Source: Methanobrevibacter sp. (GTDB lineage: Archaea; Methanobacteriota; Methanobacteria; Methanobacteriales; Methanobacteriaceae). Taken from it: a stretch of DNA of 52,022 nt. A program made the position numbers and the translations under genes. The notes beneath the pieces were generated by a model, which saw only the letters and a program-made list of their open reading frames with translations, was not told the origin of the DNA and searched no databases. Where the stretch lies: NCBI RefSeq assembly GCF_017468685.1, contig NZ_JAFUHT010000051.1:1-52022 (forward strand). Direction: 5' to 3'. Each line of letters begins with the position of its first letter. The stretch's first letter is position 1. Positions 1-10,858 of this stretch are shown one piece after another.

Positions 1-3000
1 AGTAGTCACAGGAGTTACAACAACACTTTCAATCTCACTAGCATGCTTGTAAACAGTAAATACTGTGGAATTAGTTGCAGCAGTATAATAATCATTTTCA
101 GCAACCTCAGCAGTAATAGTGTAATTACCAGCAACAGTACCATTAAATCTGTATTTTCCATCAGCACCTTTAACAACTTCAACACCATTCACTTTAACAA
201 CCAAAGTAGCATTACTATTAGTAGTAACAGTAAATGTCAAGTTATGATCAATTTCAATAACCTTATCAGCAGTGATATTAACCCAAGCAACAGTCTTGTT
301 AACCACATGGAAGACATCACTTACAGCACTAGTAGCATTATACTTGTCATCACCAGGATAGTAAACTTTAGCGGTGTAGTCACCAACAGGCAAGGTTACA
401 TTCAATTGAGCGACATGATCTTTAATCGCAACAGTGTAATTATATCCATTGACTTCAATCATGACACTGCCAGTTTCGTTGTTAGCCATAGTCACAGTGA
501 TTGTGCTGTCTTTACCAACAACAACACTAGGAGTTACAACAACACTTGCAATTTCACTAGCATGTTTGTAAACAACAAATCCACTAGAATTAGTTGCAGC
601 AGTGTAATAATCATTTTCAGCAACCTCAGCAGTAATAGTGTAATTACCAGCAACAGTTCCGTTGAAGCTGTATACTCCACCAACAGGAGTGACTTCAACA
701 CCATTCACCTTAACAACCAAAGTAGCATTACTATTAGTAGTAACAGTAAATGTCAAATTGTTGTCAATTTCAATAATCTTATCAGCAGTAATATTTACCC
801 AAGCAACAGTCTTATTAATTACATGGAAAACATTGCTTGTGTTGGTTGATGCATTGTATTTGTCATCACCAAGGAAGTAAGCCTTAGCGGTGTAATCACC
901 AGCAGGCAGAGTAACGTTCAATTTAGCAACACCATTGTTTAAAGCAACAGTGTAGTTGATTCCGTTCACTTCAATAATCACGTTTCCAGAAGTAACATTG
1001 ACTGATGTTACTGTGATTGTTGTGTTTTTGCCCACTACAACACTTTCTGGATCTGCAACCACTATTAAGTCAGAACTGTCTTTGAAGATACGTAATGAAG
1101 TTGAGTTGATGTTTGAAGTGTAGTTTTGATCACCTTTGTAGAACACAACAACATTATGGTTTCCACTAGCTAAATCGGTTACATTCAATGTTACACTGTG
1201 GTTAACGATTGTTCTTTCAAACATTTGTCCGTCAACATATATTGTTACGTTTCCGGTTGCGTTTCCAGATACTGTAATGTTTATTGTAGCGTTATCGCCA
1301 ACTTTTGCAGGGGTTGCATTTATAATAATAGTTGGAGTTGCCTGATCGATTATGAACTTGTCGCTGGATGACTTGTTGGTGTAGTTTTCATCACCAGGGT
1401 AGTATGCATTTACTTCATGCAATCCAGCGGAAAGGTTGTTTAATCTTAATTCTCCTACACCATCGGTTAGTTTAACAGTGTAGTTTACTCCATCGATTTC
1501 TAAGGTTACATTTTCTTTTGCATTTTCAGGTAATGTTACAGTGATTATTGTATCTTCACCATATTTGTGTGCTTCAACATCAATGTCAAGTGTCCAGTCA
1601 TCGGTTGGCAGGACATGGAATATTGTTCCGTTCTTGTCTTTTGGAGCGTATCTTTCATTACCGTTGTAAGTTACGTTAACTTCATGTTGGCCAGCCTCTA
1701 ATCCTGCAATATCAGTTAATGTTGCAATTCCGTTTGTAATATTAACTGTTCCTCTGTTGACACCGTCAATGTAGATTGTTACGTTTCCGGTTGCATCGCT
1801 TGGCAGTGTGACAATTACAGTTGCGTTTTCACCGTAAGTAATGTTGTTTGCAATTACTGTGATATTGTAATCTTCAATCGGTTTGACTGTGAAGTTTGCT
1901 TCAGCAGTGTTTACAGTGTAGTTGTCAGTGGATATACCATAGTAGGTTGCTCTTACAGTGTAGTTTCCTACTTTTAGGTTTTGAGGATATACTGCAGCTT
2001 GACCATTTGTTACAGTTTTGAAGTAGCTGTCTCCGCCAATGATTTCAATTACCACATAACCGGTTGCATTAGCTGGCACTTTAACAGTAATGTTACCGTC
2101 TTCGCCAACAGTTATGTTTTGAGCAGTTATGTTTATTGTTGGAGTTCTTTGACCTACGTTGAATTTAACCATTGTCCTGTTTGCGGTCAGGTTTCTGTCT
2201 CCATCATAGAATACCCAAATGACTTTGTGTCCGACTGTTAAATCAGAAGTGTTGAATCTTGCAATTCCATCTTTAATTTCTGCAGTGTGGTTTACACCGT
2301 CAATATTGATTGTCACGTTGCCGGTTGCGTTTGTAATAATTTCACCAGCAGCGTCTTTAATTGTAATATTTATGTATTCTGTATCCCAAACGGTGATGTC
2401 ATGTACATCAACATCCAATTCAGTGCCGATTTGGAATACCTCAAAGTCAGTAGTGACTGTATCATCAGAATAGTTATCGTTGCCTGAGTAGATAACTTCA
2501 ACAGGATAATTTCCGACAGCTAATCCTGCAACAGTTAAGTTGACTTTGCCTTCAGTTATTGTTAATGGCTCGCTTTCAGTTCCATTAACTTTTATAATTA
2601 TAGTTCCTGTTACCCCATCAGGAACAGTTACTGTAATGTTAGCGCTTTCACCATAGTTGATATCTTCAACTGTGACGGTAAGTACAGGTGCTTGCCTATA
2701 TACTGTGAAGTTAGTTTGAGCGGTGCATACTGAGTAGTTTCCATCACCATTATATGTTGCTTCAACAGTGTAGTTGCCAGCAGGCAATATTGTGCCCGGA
2801 AGAGTTACTTTGCCATCAACAATTTCCTGCTCTTCATATACAAAGATTGTGTCATTTACTTTAATTGTTACATTTCCAGTAACGCCGTCAGGTAAAATTA
2901 CAGTAATTACAGTTTCATTTCCATAAGTTACATTGTCAACGTCAATTTCAATAGCTGGCTTGATTTTAGTTACATTGAATAATGTTGAATTTGTTGAATT

Positions 3001-6000
3001 GTAATATTTCTTATCTCCATTGAATATTACAGTTACGTTGTAAGTTCCAACAGCTAAATCAGAGACATTTACTTGTGCAGATCCTCCAACCAGTTCTACA
3101 AGGTATGGAGTGTCATTAATCAATACTTTTATAATTCCTTCAGCATCCTCCGGAAGAGTGATGTTGATGATTTCAGTGTCTTTGAATGTGATATTAGCTG
3201 TTTCTATTCCAATGGTTGAGTTGTATTTAGTTACATTGAATCTGTCTTGTGCCCATGAAGGTGCATATATTTCAGTACCTTCATATGTAGCAAACACATA
3301 ATTTATGCCATCTTTTAACTCAGTTGCATTAAATTCGACGAAAGTTGAATTGTCTACAGTCTGCAGGGTTAACTCATGAGGTATACCATTAATGTAAAGA
3401 GTTATATTCCCTTCACCTTTAGGCAATATGGTTACCTTAATTGGAACTGTTTCGTTAATGTAGTATAATTTTTCAGAGTCAACGTCAAGCACTAAAACAG
3501 TTTGTGTTTTTTCAGTTACATTTGCCTCAGTTGAATTTGTAATATTATAATAATTGTTATCTCCATGATATGTTGCATTGACAGTGTAGTTTCCAATTGG
3601 TAAACCGTAAATAATGGTCATTCCTTGACCGTTACCGAGATATATTGTTGCTGTTCTGTCTTCAACTTGAATTGTCACATTTCCGGTTGCATCTGTAATG
3701 TTATACTCACCATCCATTACAGTCACATTTACCAGCAAGTTGTATCCTATACCGGTTACGTTAAGTAGCATTACTGGAGTTATTTTGGTTATTTCCAATA
3801 TTGCGGTTGTATTTGATTTATCATATTTCACATTACCGTTATAAACAAAGGATAAAGTGTGATTGCCCACAGGCAAGTAAACTCCTTCAACCAATGTGGA
3901 CATATTAATGGAACCTTTGGAATTATCTAAAGTAATATTTGCAATGAATGTATCTCCAATATATACAGATACGTTACCGGTAGCTCCCTGAGTCACATTT
4001 ACATTTAGGGTTGAATTTGAGTGGTATGTAGTTTTGTTTGCAGATGCATTGACCTGTGAAGCAGATCTTGTAGTGGCTTTTATTATAGTATAATATGTAT
4101 CATCATTGAGTTCTGATTCAACATACATTTCGTGATAATTAGTATCACTGATAATGTCAGACAGATTTAAGTAAACTTTACCGTCATTGTCTGTTAAAAT
4201 ATTTTGCTCAACTAACTTTCCATCACCGCCATATACTCTAACAGTTAGGTTTTGACCGCCTTCCGGAGTATCTTGAGCAGTTGTGGTTGGTACTCTGATT
4301 CTAGTTTCACCAGAGTTAATTTCACCAGTTTCATCCCAATAGGTTACATTGGTACAATATAATATACATCCTCCATTGAGATAGATTGCATTTAAGTATT
4401 TGTCTTTACCTTTGAATAGCACTACGATTTTTCCAGTATCCTCATCAAAACTAATGTCGAGTGAACTTGAATTAGCTTGATTTTCCATCACATAAACATC
4501 AATTAAGGTAAGGTCCTTATTAGCCCAAATTGCTGAACCGGCAAATGCCTTATTACCAGTCATTGTGACATTTTGGACTGTAGAGGTAGTTGTAATATAA
4601 ATAGCTCCGCCTCTTTCAAGTGCGGTGTTATTTATAAATTTCATGTTCTGAATCTTAATGTTTGCCTTATTCCAATACAACCCTCCACCATATGTAGCAG
4701 TGTTATTAATGAATGTTATATTATTATAAGTCATATCAGCGATAGTGTATAATCCACCACCATTGTCAGATGCAGTGCTGTTGGCAATTGTTGTGTTGTA
4801 TATGTAGAATAGCTTATTAGCCCAGATACTTCCACCGTTACCGTTGGTAGCCTTATTGTTATCAAAAGTACAATTAATGAATTGTATATTTGTTCTAGTC
4901 TCTAAAACAGTGACTGCACCACCTTGATTTGCAGTGTTATTCCTGAAAGTTACGTTTTGGAATACTGCAAAGTCGCATTGTTTAACTTGAACCGCTCCAC
5001 CACCGTTGGAATTCTGACCGATAGCTTGAGCGACATTATTCTCAAATGTGGTATTTACAATAAAAATTTCGCGTCCATTAGTATTAGACTGAATATATAA
5101 TGCGCCGGCTTCTTTTTCAGAATAACAATTTATGAATTTGGAATTACTGATAGTGTATGGATCATCGACTCTCATATAGATTGCTCCACCTTGAATCCAA
5201 ACATCACCAGTATTAGTTGTGGTAATATAGTCTCCATCAAAAATACAATTATCAATTAATGCATAATGACATTTATCCCATAGAATAGCCCCACCATCTG
5301 CTTTAGTTGATGATTGAACGGAGTTATTGATAAATTGAGAATCTTTAATAGTGCCGTAATATCCTCCTTCAGACCAATAGATAGCACCTCCACCTTTGGT
5401 GTTTGAATTGGAGTTTGCATAAGCAACATTTTCTAAGAATATACAACCGATTATGGTGTTGTTTACTGAATTTTTTCCACCAAACCAGTACATAGCTCCT
5501 CCGTCACCTCTAGCTTCATTGCTTGTGAAACTGGAGTAGTATATATTTGAATATGAACCTGTGGAATACAGCGCACCACCATCAACATAGGCGTAACCAT
5601 CTCTTACAGAAGAGTTAGATACATTACAATAATTACCTTCCAGGTAAAGTGCTCCACCCTGATAAGCACGGGAGTCTTCAAATTCTGAACCGATAATATT
5701 AGCATAATTTCCTTTAATGTATATGGCACCACCTAAATTATTAGTTTCATAGCTATCTCCAGTTATTGCAAAAGTATTATTTATAGTGGAGTTTATAACA
5801 GAGGCATTTACACCATCAACGTAAATTGCTCCACCTTTTCTTGCAGAAGAATTATAGATAGTCGAATTTATAACTCTAACATCATGACCAATAATATAAA
5901 TTGTTCCACCATCAGAGCTTCTAGCTACTGAATTATTAAAGTTACATCCAACAAGGTCCACATCATGTCCTGTGATGAATACTGTACCTCCAACATTTTC

Positions 6001-9000
6001 ACCGTTATTATTTTCTGTGTAACTATCAGTGAAATTGGAATCAGATATTTTTGTATAGTTTCCGATTATGGAGATTGTACCTCCTTTGGAAGTATGGGAA
6101 TCAGCACTAATGCCCTTATTATTTACAAAGACACATCCGGCAAGAGTACCGTTATTACCTTCCCAGTTTACTGCTCCACCATCATCGGCTGCAGTGTTGT
6201 TAATGAATGTGGAATTATAAATTTCAGTTAAGAAACCTGTGATATATATTGCGCCACCATCTTCATATGCATATCCGTTGGTGAAATTAGAACCAACGAT
6301 AGTGGCATCGTTTCCACTTATGTAAATAGCTCCGCCTAAATTAGCGGAGGAATTATCAAAAGTGGAATTATAAATCTTAGTACTGTTACCAATAATATAA
6401 ATAGTTCCTCCGTTATTGGATTCTGATTTGGAGTTGTTGAAGTTGGATCCTACAATATCCACATTATTTCCTGTGATGAATATTGTACCTCCTTCATTGT
6501 TGGTGTAACTGTCAGTAAAATTAGAATTGTATATATCGTTATTGTCACCGTTGATGGATATTGCACCTCCTTTGGAAGTGTGACCATCTTGGCTTAAACC
6601 GCTATTGTTTGAAAAGACACATCCTTCAATGAGACCATCATTACCAACCCAATTTATAGCTCCACCATCATCACCCGCTGTGTTGTTAGTGAAAGTGGAA
6701 TTGTAAATTTCAGTTAAGTTACCAGTAATATAGATTACACCACCGTCCTCATATGCATAGCTGTTTTTGAAATTGGAGCCAATTATAGTAGCATCATTTC
6801 CACTTATGTAAATAGAACCTCCCAAATTAGATGAAGAATTATCAAAAGCGGAATTATAAATCTTAGTACTGTTACCAATAATATAAATTACTCCACCCTC
6901 TGATGTATTGTCCACACTGGAATTAATGAATCGTGAATCGGAAACAGTTACATTATTTCCGGTAATGAATATAGCGCCTCCAGTACATTTAGCATAACTG
7001 TTAGTGAAGTTAGATTGGGTTACATTAATGTCTGAACCGACAAGACAGATTGCACCACCTTTGGAATTACCGTTGGCACTTATACCTCTGCTGTTTTCAA
7101 AAGTGGAATTGGCGAGAATACCGACATTACCTGTCCAGAATATTACCCCACCGTCATCGCCTGCAATGTTGTCAGTGAAAGTGGAGTTATATAACTTAGT
7201 GTTGTTACCGTTGATGAATATTACACCGGCGTCTTCATATGCATAATTGTCACTGGCATTGATTCTGTTCATGAAACCGTTGTTTCCTTGCCAGTAGATA
7301 GCACCACCCATACCCCGGGTAGCGTCAGGATTACCTTCATGACCTTTGGCTGTTGCATTGTTGTTTTTAAATGTTACATTGTCCATGGTACCGTTTAGAC
7401 CATGCCAGTAAACAGCACCACCATTTTTGTTTGCAGTGTTATTGTCAAATATTAAATTGAGCAACTTACCGAAACGAGCTCCTTCATACCAGTCTACAGC
7501 ACCACCATTGCCGTCAGCGAAGTTATTTGTAAAGTTAGATAAATCAATTGTAAGGTTAGCGCATAAACCTTCGGTACTTCCTTGCATGAATATAGCCCCA
7601 CCGTTAACTTTAGCCTTGTTTTCATCAAAAGTGGAATTATATATGTAACCTTCAGCACCAGTCCACATAATAGCACCACCATGACCACCATAAGTCATAA
7701 CACCATATGAATTATTGTACAATACATTACCTAAAGCGGAGTTGTTGGTGAATGTGGAATTTATAATATCACCATAAGTACCAAACCAGAATACAGCACC
7801 ACCTGACCTGTTAGCGATGTTATTGGTAAATTCGGAATTTGTAATGTTTCCATCATAAGCACCTTTATAGAAGTCAACAGCCCCACCGTTCACACCAGCA
7901 AAGTTAGCATCAAAACTACAATCATCAATGAGAATATTAGCACAGTCTCCCTCAGTACTGCCCTGCAAGAATATAGCTCCACCATTAACCTTAGCCTTGT
8001 TATCATTGAAAGTGGAATTATATATGTAACCTTCAGCACCAGTCCACATCACAGCACCACCATGACCACCAGGGGTTATCCTACCATAAGAGTCAGTAGC
8101 ATTAACATTACCTAAAGCACGGTTATTCTCAAATGTGGAATTTGCAATAGTACCATTATGACCGAACCAGTATACAGCACCACCAGACCTCTCAGCAGTG
8201 TTGTTGACGAAATAGGAATTTGAAAGTGTTGAGTCTTGTGCACCTTCATACCAATCTAGAGCACCACCATTGATACCCGCATAATTTTCAACAAATCTGC
8301 TGCCGTCAACAGTAATATTACTACAATCACCCTCGGTACTACCTTGCATGTATATAGCACCACCATTACGTGAAGCATTATTCAAAGTAAAGTTACTGTT
8401 TAAAACCTTACCATTAGCACCAGTCCACATAATAGCACCACCATGACCACCAGGAGTTATCCTACCATAAGAGTCAGTAGCATTAACATTACCTAAAGCA
8501 CGGTTATTCTCAAATGTGGAATTTGCAATAGTACCATCATTACCAAACCAGTATACAGCACCACCAGACCTCTCAGCAGTATTGTTAATAAATACAGAAT
8601 TATAGAGATTCGCATCATGAGCACCTTCATACCAATCTAGTGCACCACCATTAACACCAGCATAGTTCTCAATAAACAAACCACCATCAACAGTAATATT
8701 ACTACAATCTTCATTAGAACCAGCTTGCATGAATATAGCACCACCATTACGTGAAGCATTATTCAATCTAAAGGTAGTGTTTATAATATCCCCTTCAGCA
8801 CCTTTCCATACAATAGCACCACCATTACCACCAAGGATAATAGAACCATCTGGTCCAGTTCCATTAACAGTACCTAATGCCTTATTGTTGGTAAAGTTGG
8901 AATGTAGTATTGTACCATTATGACCACTCCAGTATACAGCACCACCTGTACTACTTGCAGTATTGTTGGTGAAATCACAATAAGTTACAACACCATCATG

Positions 9001-9996
9001 AGCACCTTCTTGCCAATCAACAGCACCACCATTCAAACCAGCATTATTGTTAGTGAATATGGAATGACTTAATGTAGTATTAGTACAGTTTTCTGTAGAG
9101 TTACCATGTAGGAATATAGCTCCACCACGGTTTTGAGCAACGTTATCAGTAAATATACAATTGTCGATAGTACCATTACTACCTACCCATAGTACAGCAC
9201 CACCGTCTCCACCACCAACGATACCACCGATTTCACCAGTCACTTCACCGGTAGCAATATTGTTAGTGAAATTAGAATCTCTTATAGTACCATAGTGACC
9301 ACTCCAGTGTACAGCACCACCTGAACGTTTAGCGGTATTGTCTGTGAAAGTGGAACCGATAATCTGACCTTTTGATGAACCGGCATACCAATCTATAGCA
9401 CCACCATTTCCTCCAGCGACATTGCCTTCAAAGTTACAGTTGGTAATTGTATCTCCTTCACCGGATCCTAGGTATACCGCACCACCATGGCCACTAGCAG
9501 TGTTGTTTATGAAATTACAATCGGAAATTATTAATGTACCCTCAGAATTTATAGACCCTCCGTTTCCATCAGCATTGGCATTAATAAATGTAATTCCTGT
9601 CAGTATTACACTGTGACTGCTGTGTATATTAAATATTCTAGCCTGCTGGCTACCATCGATAACTATGTTTCCGATACCAGTTATACGGTTAACTGTATCT
9701 GGAACAGAAATACCGTTGACTAAACCAGTATCTATAGTATTATTAAAAGTATAATTTTTAGTTAATACTATGTCCCCTCCAAGGCTCAAATCATTCTGCA
9801 AGTCTGAAAATGTTCCTGCATCACTTCCATCCTGCAGCTGATTATCTGTGTTAGGAAGTGAATATGCAGAGACATTACTTTCTGTTGTTAAAACAACTTG
9901 ATCTGTTGAATTTCCATCACTTGCTGCCGCAACGGCCTGCAGTGAGAAAAGACAACATATTATTAAACATATAATTAATATCTCTTTTCTTAACAT
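1..9996 (-). CDS. Giant adhesin-like surface protein, beta-helix plus Ig-like repeats (C-terminus outside window)
   Basis: The frame appears open from the ATG at 9996 to the window edge, about 3332 codons; I checked it by sampling lines, not exhaustively. A GGGAGGGG ribosome site lies just upstream. Residues 1-25 (MLRKEILIICLIICCLFSLQ) are a signal peptide. Residues about 50-1870 are a right-handed parallel beta-helix built of short repeats of the type 'N-FxxNxAxxxGGAI', as in pectin-lyase-fold adhesins. From about residue 1980 on there are about 13 Ig-like domains of roughly 90 residues, each with a 'Y.GD..Y' turn. This matches the adhesin-like proteins abundant in Methanobrevibacter, thought to act at the cell surface in attachment or cell-cell contact. 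Several internal repeats are close to identical at DNA level, which suggests recent intragenic recombination. The wall anchor would lie upstream of position 1 and cannot be seen. The ligand is unknown. Confidence 0.9.
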   Translation of the reverse strand, partial: MLRKEILIICLIICCLFSLQAVAAASDGNSTDQVVLTTESNVSAYSLPNTDNQLQDGSDAGTFSDLQNDLSLGGDIVLTKNYTFNNTIDTGLVNGISVPDTVNRITGIGNIVIDGSQQARIFNIHSSHSVILTGITFINANADGNGGSINSEGTLIISDCNFINNTASGHGGAVYLGSGEGDTITNCNFEGNVAGGNGGAIDWYAGSSKGQIIGSTFTDNTAKRSGGAVHWSGHYGTIRDSNFTNNIATGEVTGEIGGIVGGGDGGAVLWVGSNGTIDNCIFTDNVAQNRGGAIFLHGNSTENCTNTTLSHSIFTNNNAGLNGGAVDWQEGAHDGVVTYCDFTNNTASSTGGAVYWSGHNGTILHSNFTNNKALGTVNGTGPDGSIILGGNGGAIVWKGAEGDIINTTFRLNNASRNGGAIFMQAGSNEDCSNITVDGGLFIENYAGVNGGALDWYEGAHDANLYNSVFINNTAERSGGAVYWFGNDGTIANSTFENNRALGNVNATDSYGRITPGGHGGAIMWTGANGKVLNSNFTLNNASRNGGAIYMQGSTEGDCSNITVDGSRFVENYAGINGGALDWYEGAQDSTLSNSYFVNNTAERSGGAVYWFGHNGTIANSTFENNRALGNVNATDSYGRITPGGHGGAVMWTGAEGYIYNSTFNDNKAKVNGGAIFLQGSTEGDCANILIDDCSFDANFAGVNGGAVDFYKGAYDGNITNSEFTNNIANRSGGAVFWFGTYGDIINSTFTNNSALGNVLYNNSYGVMTYGGHGGAIMWTGAEGYIYNSTFDENKAKVNGGAIFMQGSTEGLCANLTIDLSNFTNNFADGNGGAVDWYEGARFGKLLNLIFDNNTANKNGGAVYWHGLNGTMDNVTFKNNNATAKGHEGNPDATRGMGGAIYWQGNNGFMNRINASDNYAYEDAGVIFINGNNTKLYNSTFTDNIAGDDGGVIFWTGNVGILANSTFENSRGISANGNSKGGAICLVGSDINVTQSNFTNSYAKCTGGAIFITGNNVTVSDSRFINSSVDNTSEGGVIYIIGNSTKIYNSAFDNSSSNLGGSIYISGNDATIIGSNFKNSYAYEDGGVIYITGNLTEIYNSTFTNNTAGDDGGAINWVGNDGLIEGCVFSNNSGLSQDGHTSKGGAISINGDNNDIYNSNFTDSYTNNEGGTIFITGNNVDIVGSNFNNSKSESNNGGTIYIIGNSTKIYNSTFDNSSANLGGAIYISGNDATIVGSNFTNGYAYEDGGAIYITGFLTEIYNSTFINNTAADDGGAVNWEGNNGTLAGCVFVNNKGISADSHTSKGGTISIIGNYTKISDSNFTDSYTENNNGENVGGTVFITGHDVDLVGCNFNNSVARSSDGGTIYIIGHDVRVINSTIYNSSARKGGAIYVDGVNASVINSTINNTFAITGDSYETNNLGGAIYIKGNYANIIGSEFEDSRAYQGGALYLEGNYCNVSNSSVRDGYAYVDGGALYSTGSYSNIYYSSFTSNEARGDGGAMYWFGGKNSVNNTIIGCIFLENVAYANSNSNTKGGGAIYWSEGGYYGTIKDSQFINNSVQSSTKADGGAILWDKCHYALIDNCIFDGDYITTTNTGDVWIQGGAIYMRVDDPYTISNSKFINCYSEKEAGALYIQSNTNGREIFIVNTTFENNVAQAIGQNSNGGGAVQVKQCDFAVFQNVTFRNNTANQGGAVTVLETRTNIQFINCTFDNNKATNGNGGSIWANKLFYIYNTTIANSTASDNGGGLYTIADMTYNNITFINNTATYGGGLYWNKANIKIQNMKFINNTALERGGAIYITTTSTVQNVTMTGNKAFAGSAIWANKDLTLIDVYVMENQANSSSLDISFDEDTGKIVVLFKGKDKYLNAIYLNGGCILYCTNVTYWDETGEINSGETRIRVPTTTAQDTPEGGQNLTVRVYGGDGKLVEQNILTDNDGKVYLNLSDIISDTNYHEMYVESELNDDTYYTIIKATTRSASQVNASANKTTYHSNSTLNVNVTQGATGNVSVYIGDTFIANITLDNSKGSINMSTLVEGVYLPVGNHTLSFVYNGNVKYDKSNTTAILEITKITPVMLLNVTGIGYNLLVNVTVMDGEYNITDATGNVTIQVEDRTATIYLGNGQGMTIIYGLPIGNYTVNATYHGDNNYYNITNSTEANVTEKTQTVLVLDVDSEKLYYINETVPIKVTILPKGEGNITLYINGIPHELTLQTVDNSTFVEFNATELKDGINYVFATYEGTEIYAPSWAQDRFNVTKYNSTIGIETANITFKDTEIINITLPEDAEGIIKVLINDTPYLVELVGGSAQVNVSDLAVGTYNVTVIFNGDKKYYNSTNSTLFNVTKIKPAIEIDVDNVTYGNETVITVILPDGVTGNVTIKVNDTIFVYEEQEIVDGKVTLPGTILPAGNYTVEATYNGDGNYSVCTAQTNFTVYRQAPVLTVTVEDINYGESANITVTVPDGVTGTIIIKVNGTESEPLTITEGKVNLTVAGLAVGNYPVEVIYSGNDNYSDDTVTTDFEVFQIGTELDVDVHDITVWDTEYINITIKDAAGEIITNATGNVTINIDGVNHTAEIKDGIARFNTSDLTVGHKVIWVFYDGDRNLTANRTMVKFNVGQRTPTINITAQNITVGEDGNITVKVPANATGYVVIEIIGGDSYFKTVTNGQAAVYPQNLKVGNYTVRATYYGISTDNYTVNTAEANFTVKPIEDYNITVIANNITYGENATVIVTLPSDATGNVTIYIDGVNRGTVNITNGIATLTDIAGLEAGQHEVNVTYNGNERYAPKDKNGTIFHVLPTDDWTLDIDVEAHKYGEDTIITVTLPENAKENVTLEIDGVNYTVKLTDGVGELRLNNLSAGLHEVNAYYPGDENYTNKSSSDKFIIDQATPTIIINATPAKVGDNATINITVSGNATGNVTIYVDGQMFERTIVNHSVTLNVTDLASGNHNVVVFYKGDQNYTSNINSTSLRIFKDSSDLIVVADPESVVVGKNTTITVTSVNVTSGNVIIEVNGINYTVALNNGVAKLNVTLPAGDYTAKAYFLGDDKYNASTNTSNVFHVINKTVAWVNITADKIIEIDNNLTFTVTTNSNATLVVKVNGVEVTPVGGVYSFNGTVAGNYTITAEVAENDYYTAATNSSGFVVYKHASEIASVVVTPSVVVGKDSTITVTMANNETGSVMIEVNGYNYTVAIKDHVAQLNVTLPVGDYTAKVYYPGDDKYNATSAVSDVFHVVNKTVAWVNITADKVIEIDHNLTFTVTTNSNATLVVKVNGVEVVKGADGKYRFNGTVAGNYTITAEVAENDYYTAATNSTVFTVYKHASEIESVVVTPVTT
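11..946 (-). repeat. Two-domain Ig-like direct repeat, period about 516-519 bp
   Basis: The segment starting at 11 recurs at 530 with long stretches of identity, for example around 61-130 and 595-650. The offset is 519 bp at the start and 516 bp near 347/863, so one codon has been lost between copies. Each unit is about 172 codons, that is two Ig-like domains. The unit probably continues beyond position 1. Confidence 0.75.
6291..6896 (-). repeat. Beta-helix direct repeat, period 486 bp
   Basis: About 120 bp at 6291-6410 recurs at 6777-6896 with few differences. The offset is 486 bp, or 162 codons, so the reading frame is kept. It lies inside the beta-helix half of the giant adhesin. Confidence 0.7.
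8041..8600 (-). repeat. Beta-helix direct repeat, period 381 bp
   Basis: A block of about 175 bp at 8041-8215 recurs at 8422-8596 with only a handful of substitutions. The offset is 381 bp (127 codons), so the frame is kept. It is the most nearly identical pair seen in the beta-helix half of the giant adhesin. Confidence 0.8.
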
Positions 9997-10110
9997 AATA
10001 CACCCCCTCCCATATTCTTTACATGATTTTTCATCATATAGGGAGAGTCTATCGTGATATATATATTGATATTTACTAATATATAAACTTTAACAAATGG
10101 ATTTTTAAAA
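9997..10110 (-). promoter_or_regulatory. Promoter and leader of the giant adhesin gene
   Basis: Reading the minus strand, TATA-like stretches lie at about 10078-10087 and 10051-10064. A leader follows with a short ATGAT/ATCAT inverted repeat near 10022-10036, then the GGGAGGGG ribosome site at about 10003-10010. Which TATA is used cannot be told from sequence. The rest up to 10276 is AT-rich and shows nothing else. Confidence 0.45.
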
Positions 10111-10276
10111 AAATTTAGAATTTTTACATTATAAGATAATAAATACTGGAATATTAATATAAATATAACTATAAAATTAAAAATTGATTAATTAGTATAT
10201 TCAATGAATAAACAAAAAAAATTATAATAATAGAAAAATAATTCGAAAATTAAAAAAAAGAAGTGAATAAAGCAAT

Positions 10277-10858
10277 CTATTTGATTACTTTACTTTTGAT
10301 GATTTCCACTCTTTTGAGAGGGTAAATCTTTTTAGCGTTGTGGTAAATTTCAGATGCTAATTTACCGTTTACGCAAACGGTTACTAAATCATCGAATGAT
10401 CTTTCAGCTGCTGCATTGATGAGCAATTCTTCAATGGTTTTTCTCATGTATCTTTGTTGGGAAGATTTTGCTCTTCTGGTGGTTACAGCTAAAACTTGTA
10501 ATTTTAATTTGCGGTCATCTTTGGTTTTTACTATTGCGGAAGCATCGATTCTGGAAGTTCCTCTTCTAATCATGCTTCTTACATAATCGGTAGTGGTCTT
10601 GTGACCTGTGAATTTGGTGTTTGCAACGGTTCCTGCAACGTTGTCAATTTCAAACCTGAGTTTGATGTATTGTTTTGAGAAGTCACCGGTTAATTCCCTC
10701 ATGGTTACTTCTACTCCTCTACCGATGAGAAGATCTGCATCTTTTGCTGGGGTTTCCCCAATTTCTTTGTCTTCAAAGTTCACTGGTGTTTTGATAGTAT
10801 ACCAGGATTTTTCTTTCCATGTATCACGTACTCTACGTCTTGCTTTTGCTTTTGCCAT
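10277..10858 (-). CDS. rps3ae: 30S ribosomal protein eS1 (S3ae)
   Basis: A 193-aa basic protein beginning MAKAKARRRVRDTWKEK, with the characteristic S3ae segments 'WYTIKTPVNFEDKEIGETP', 'FEIDNVAGTVANTKFTGH' and 'MIRRGTSRIDA'. It is the archaeal/eukaryotic ribosomal protein eS1 of the small subunit, located on the platform near the mRNA exit. The length fits the archaeal family. It appears monocistronic here: a TATA-like sequence lies upstream (rightward), and the giant adhesin starts 280 bp beyond its stop. An AAGGTTGAT ribosome site precedes the ATG at 10858. Nothing odd was seen. Confidence 0.96.
   Translation of the reverse strand: MAKAKARRRVRDTWKEKSWYTIKTPVNFEDKEIGETPAKDADLLIGRGVEVTMRELTGDFSKQYIKLRFEIDNVAGTVANTKFTGHKTTTDYVRSMIRRGTSRIDASAIVKTKDDRKLKLQVLAVTTRRAKSSQQRYMRKTIEELLINAAAERSFDDLVTVCVNGKLASEIYHNAKKIYPLKRVEIIKSKVIK

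Noticed and set aside
1-9980. Many plus-strand reading frames of 60-270 codons across this region
   Set aside because: They are mirror frames of the giant minus-strand adhesin; they are Ser/Asn/Pro-rich, lack ribosome sites and end at random.
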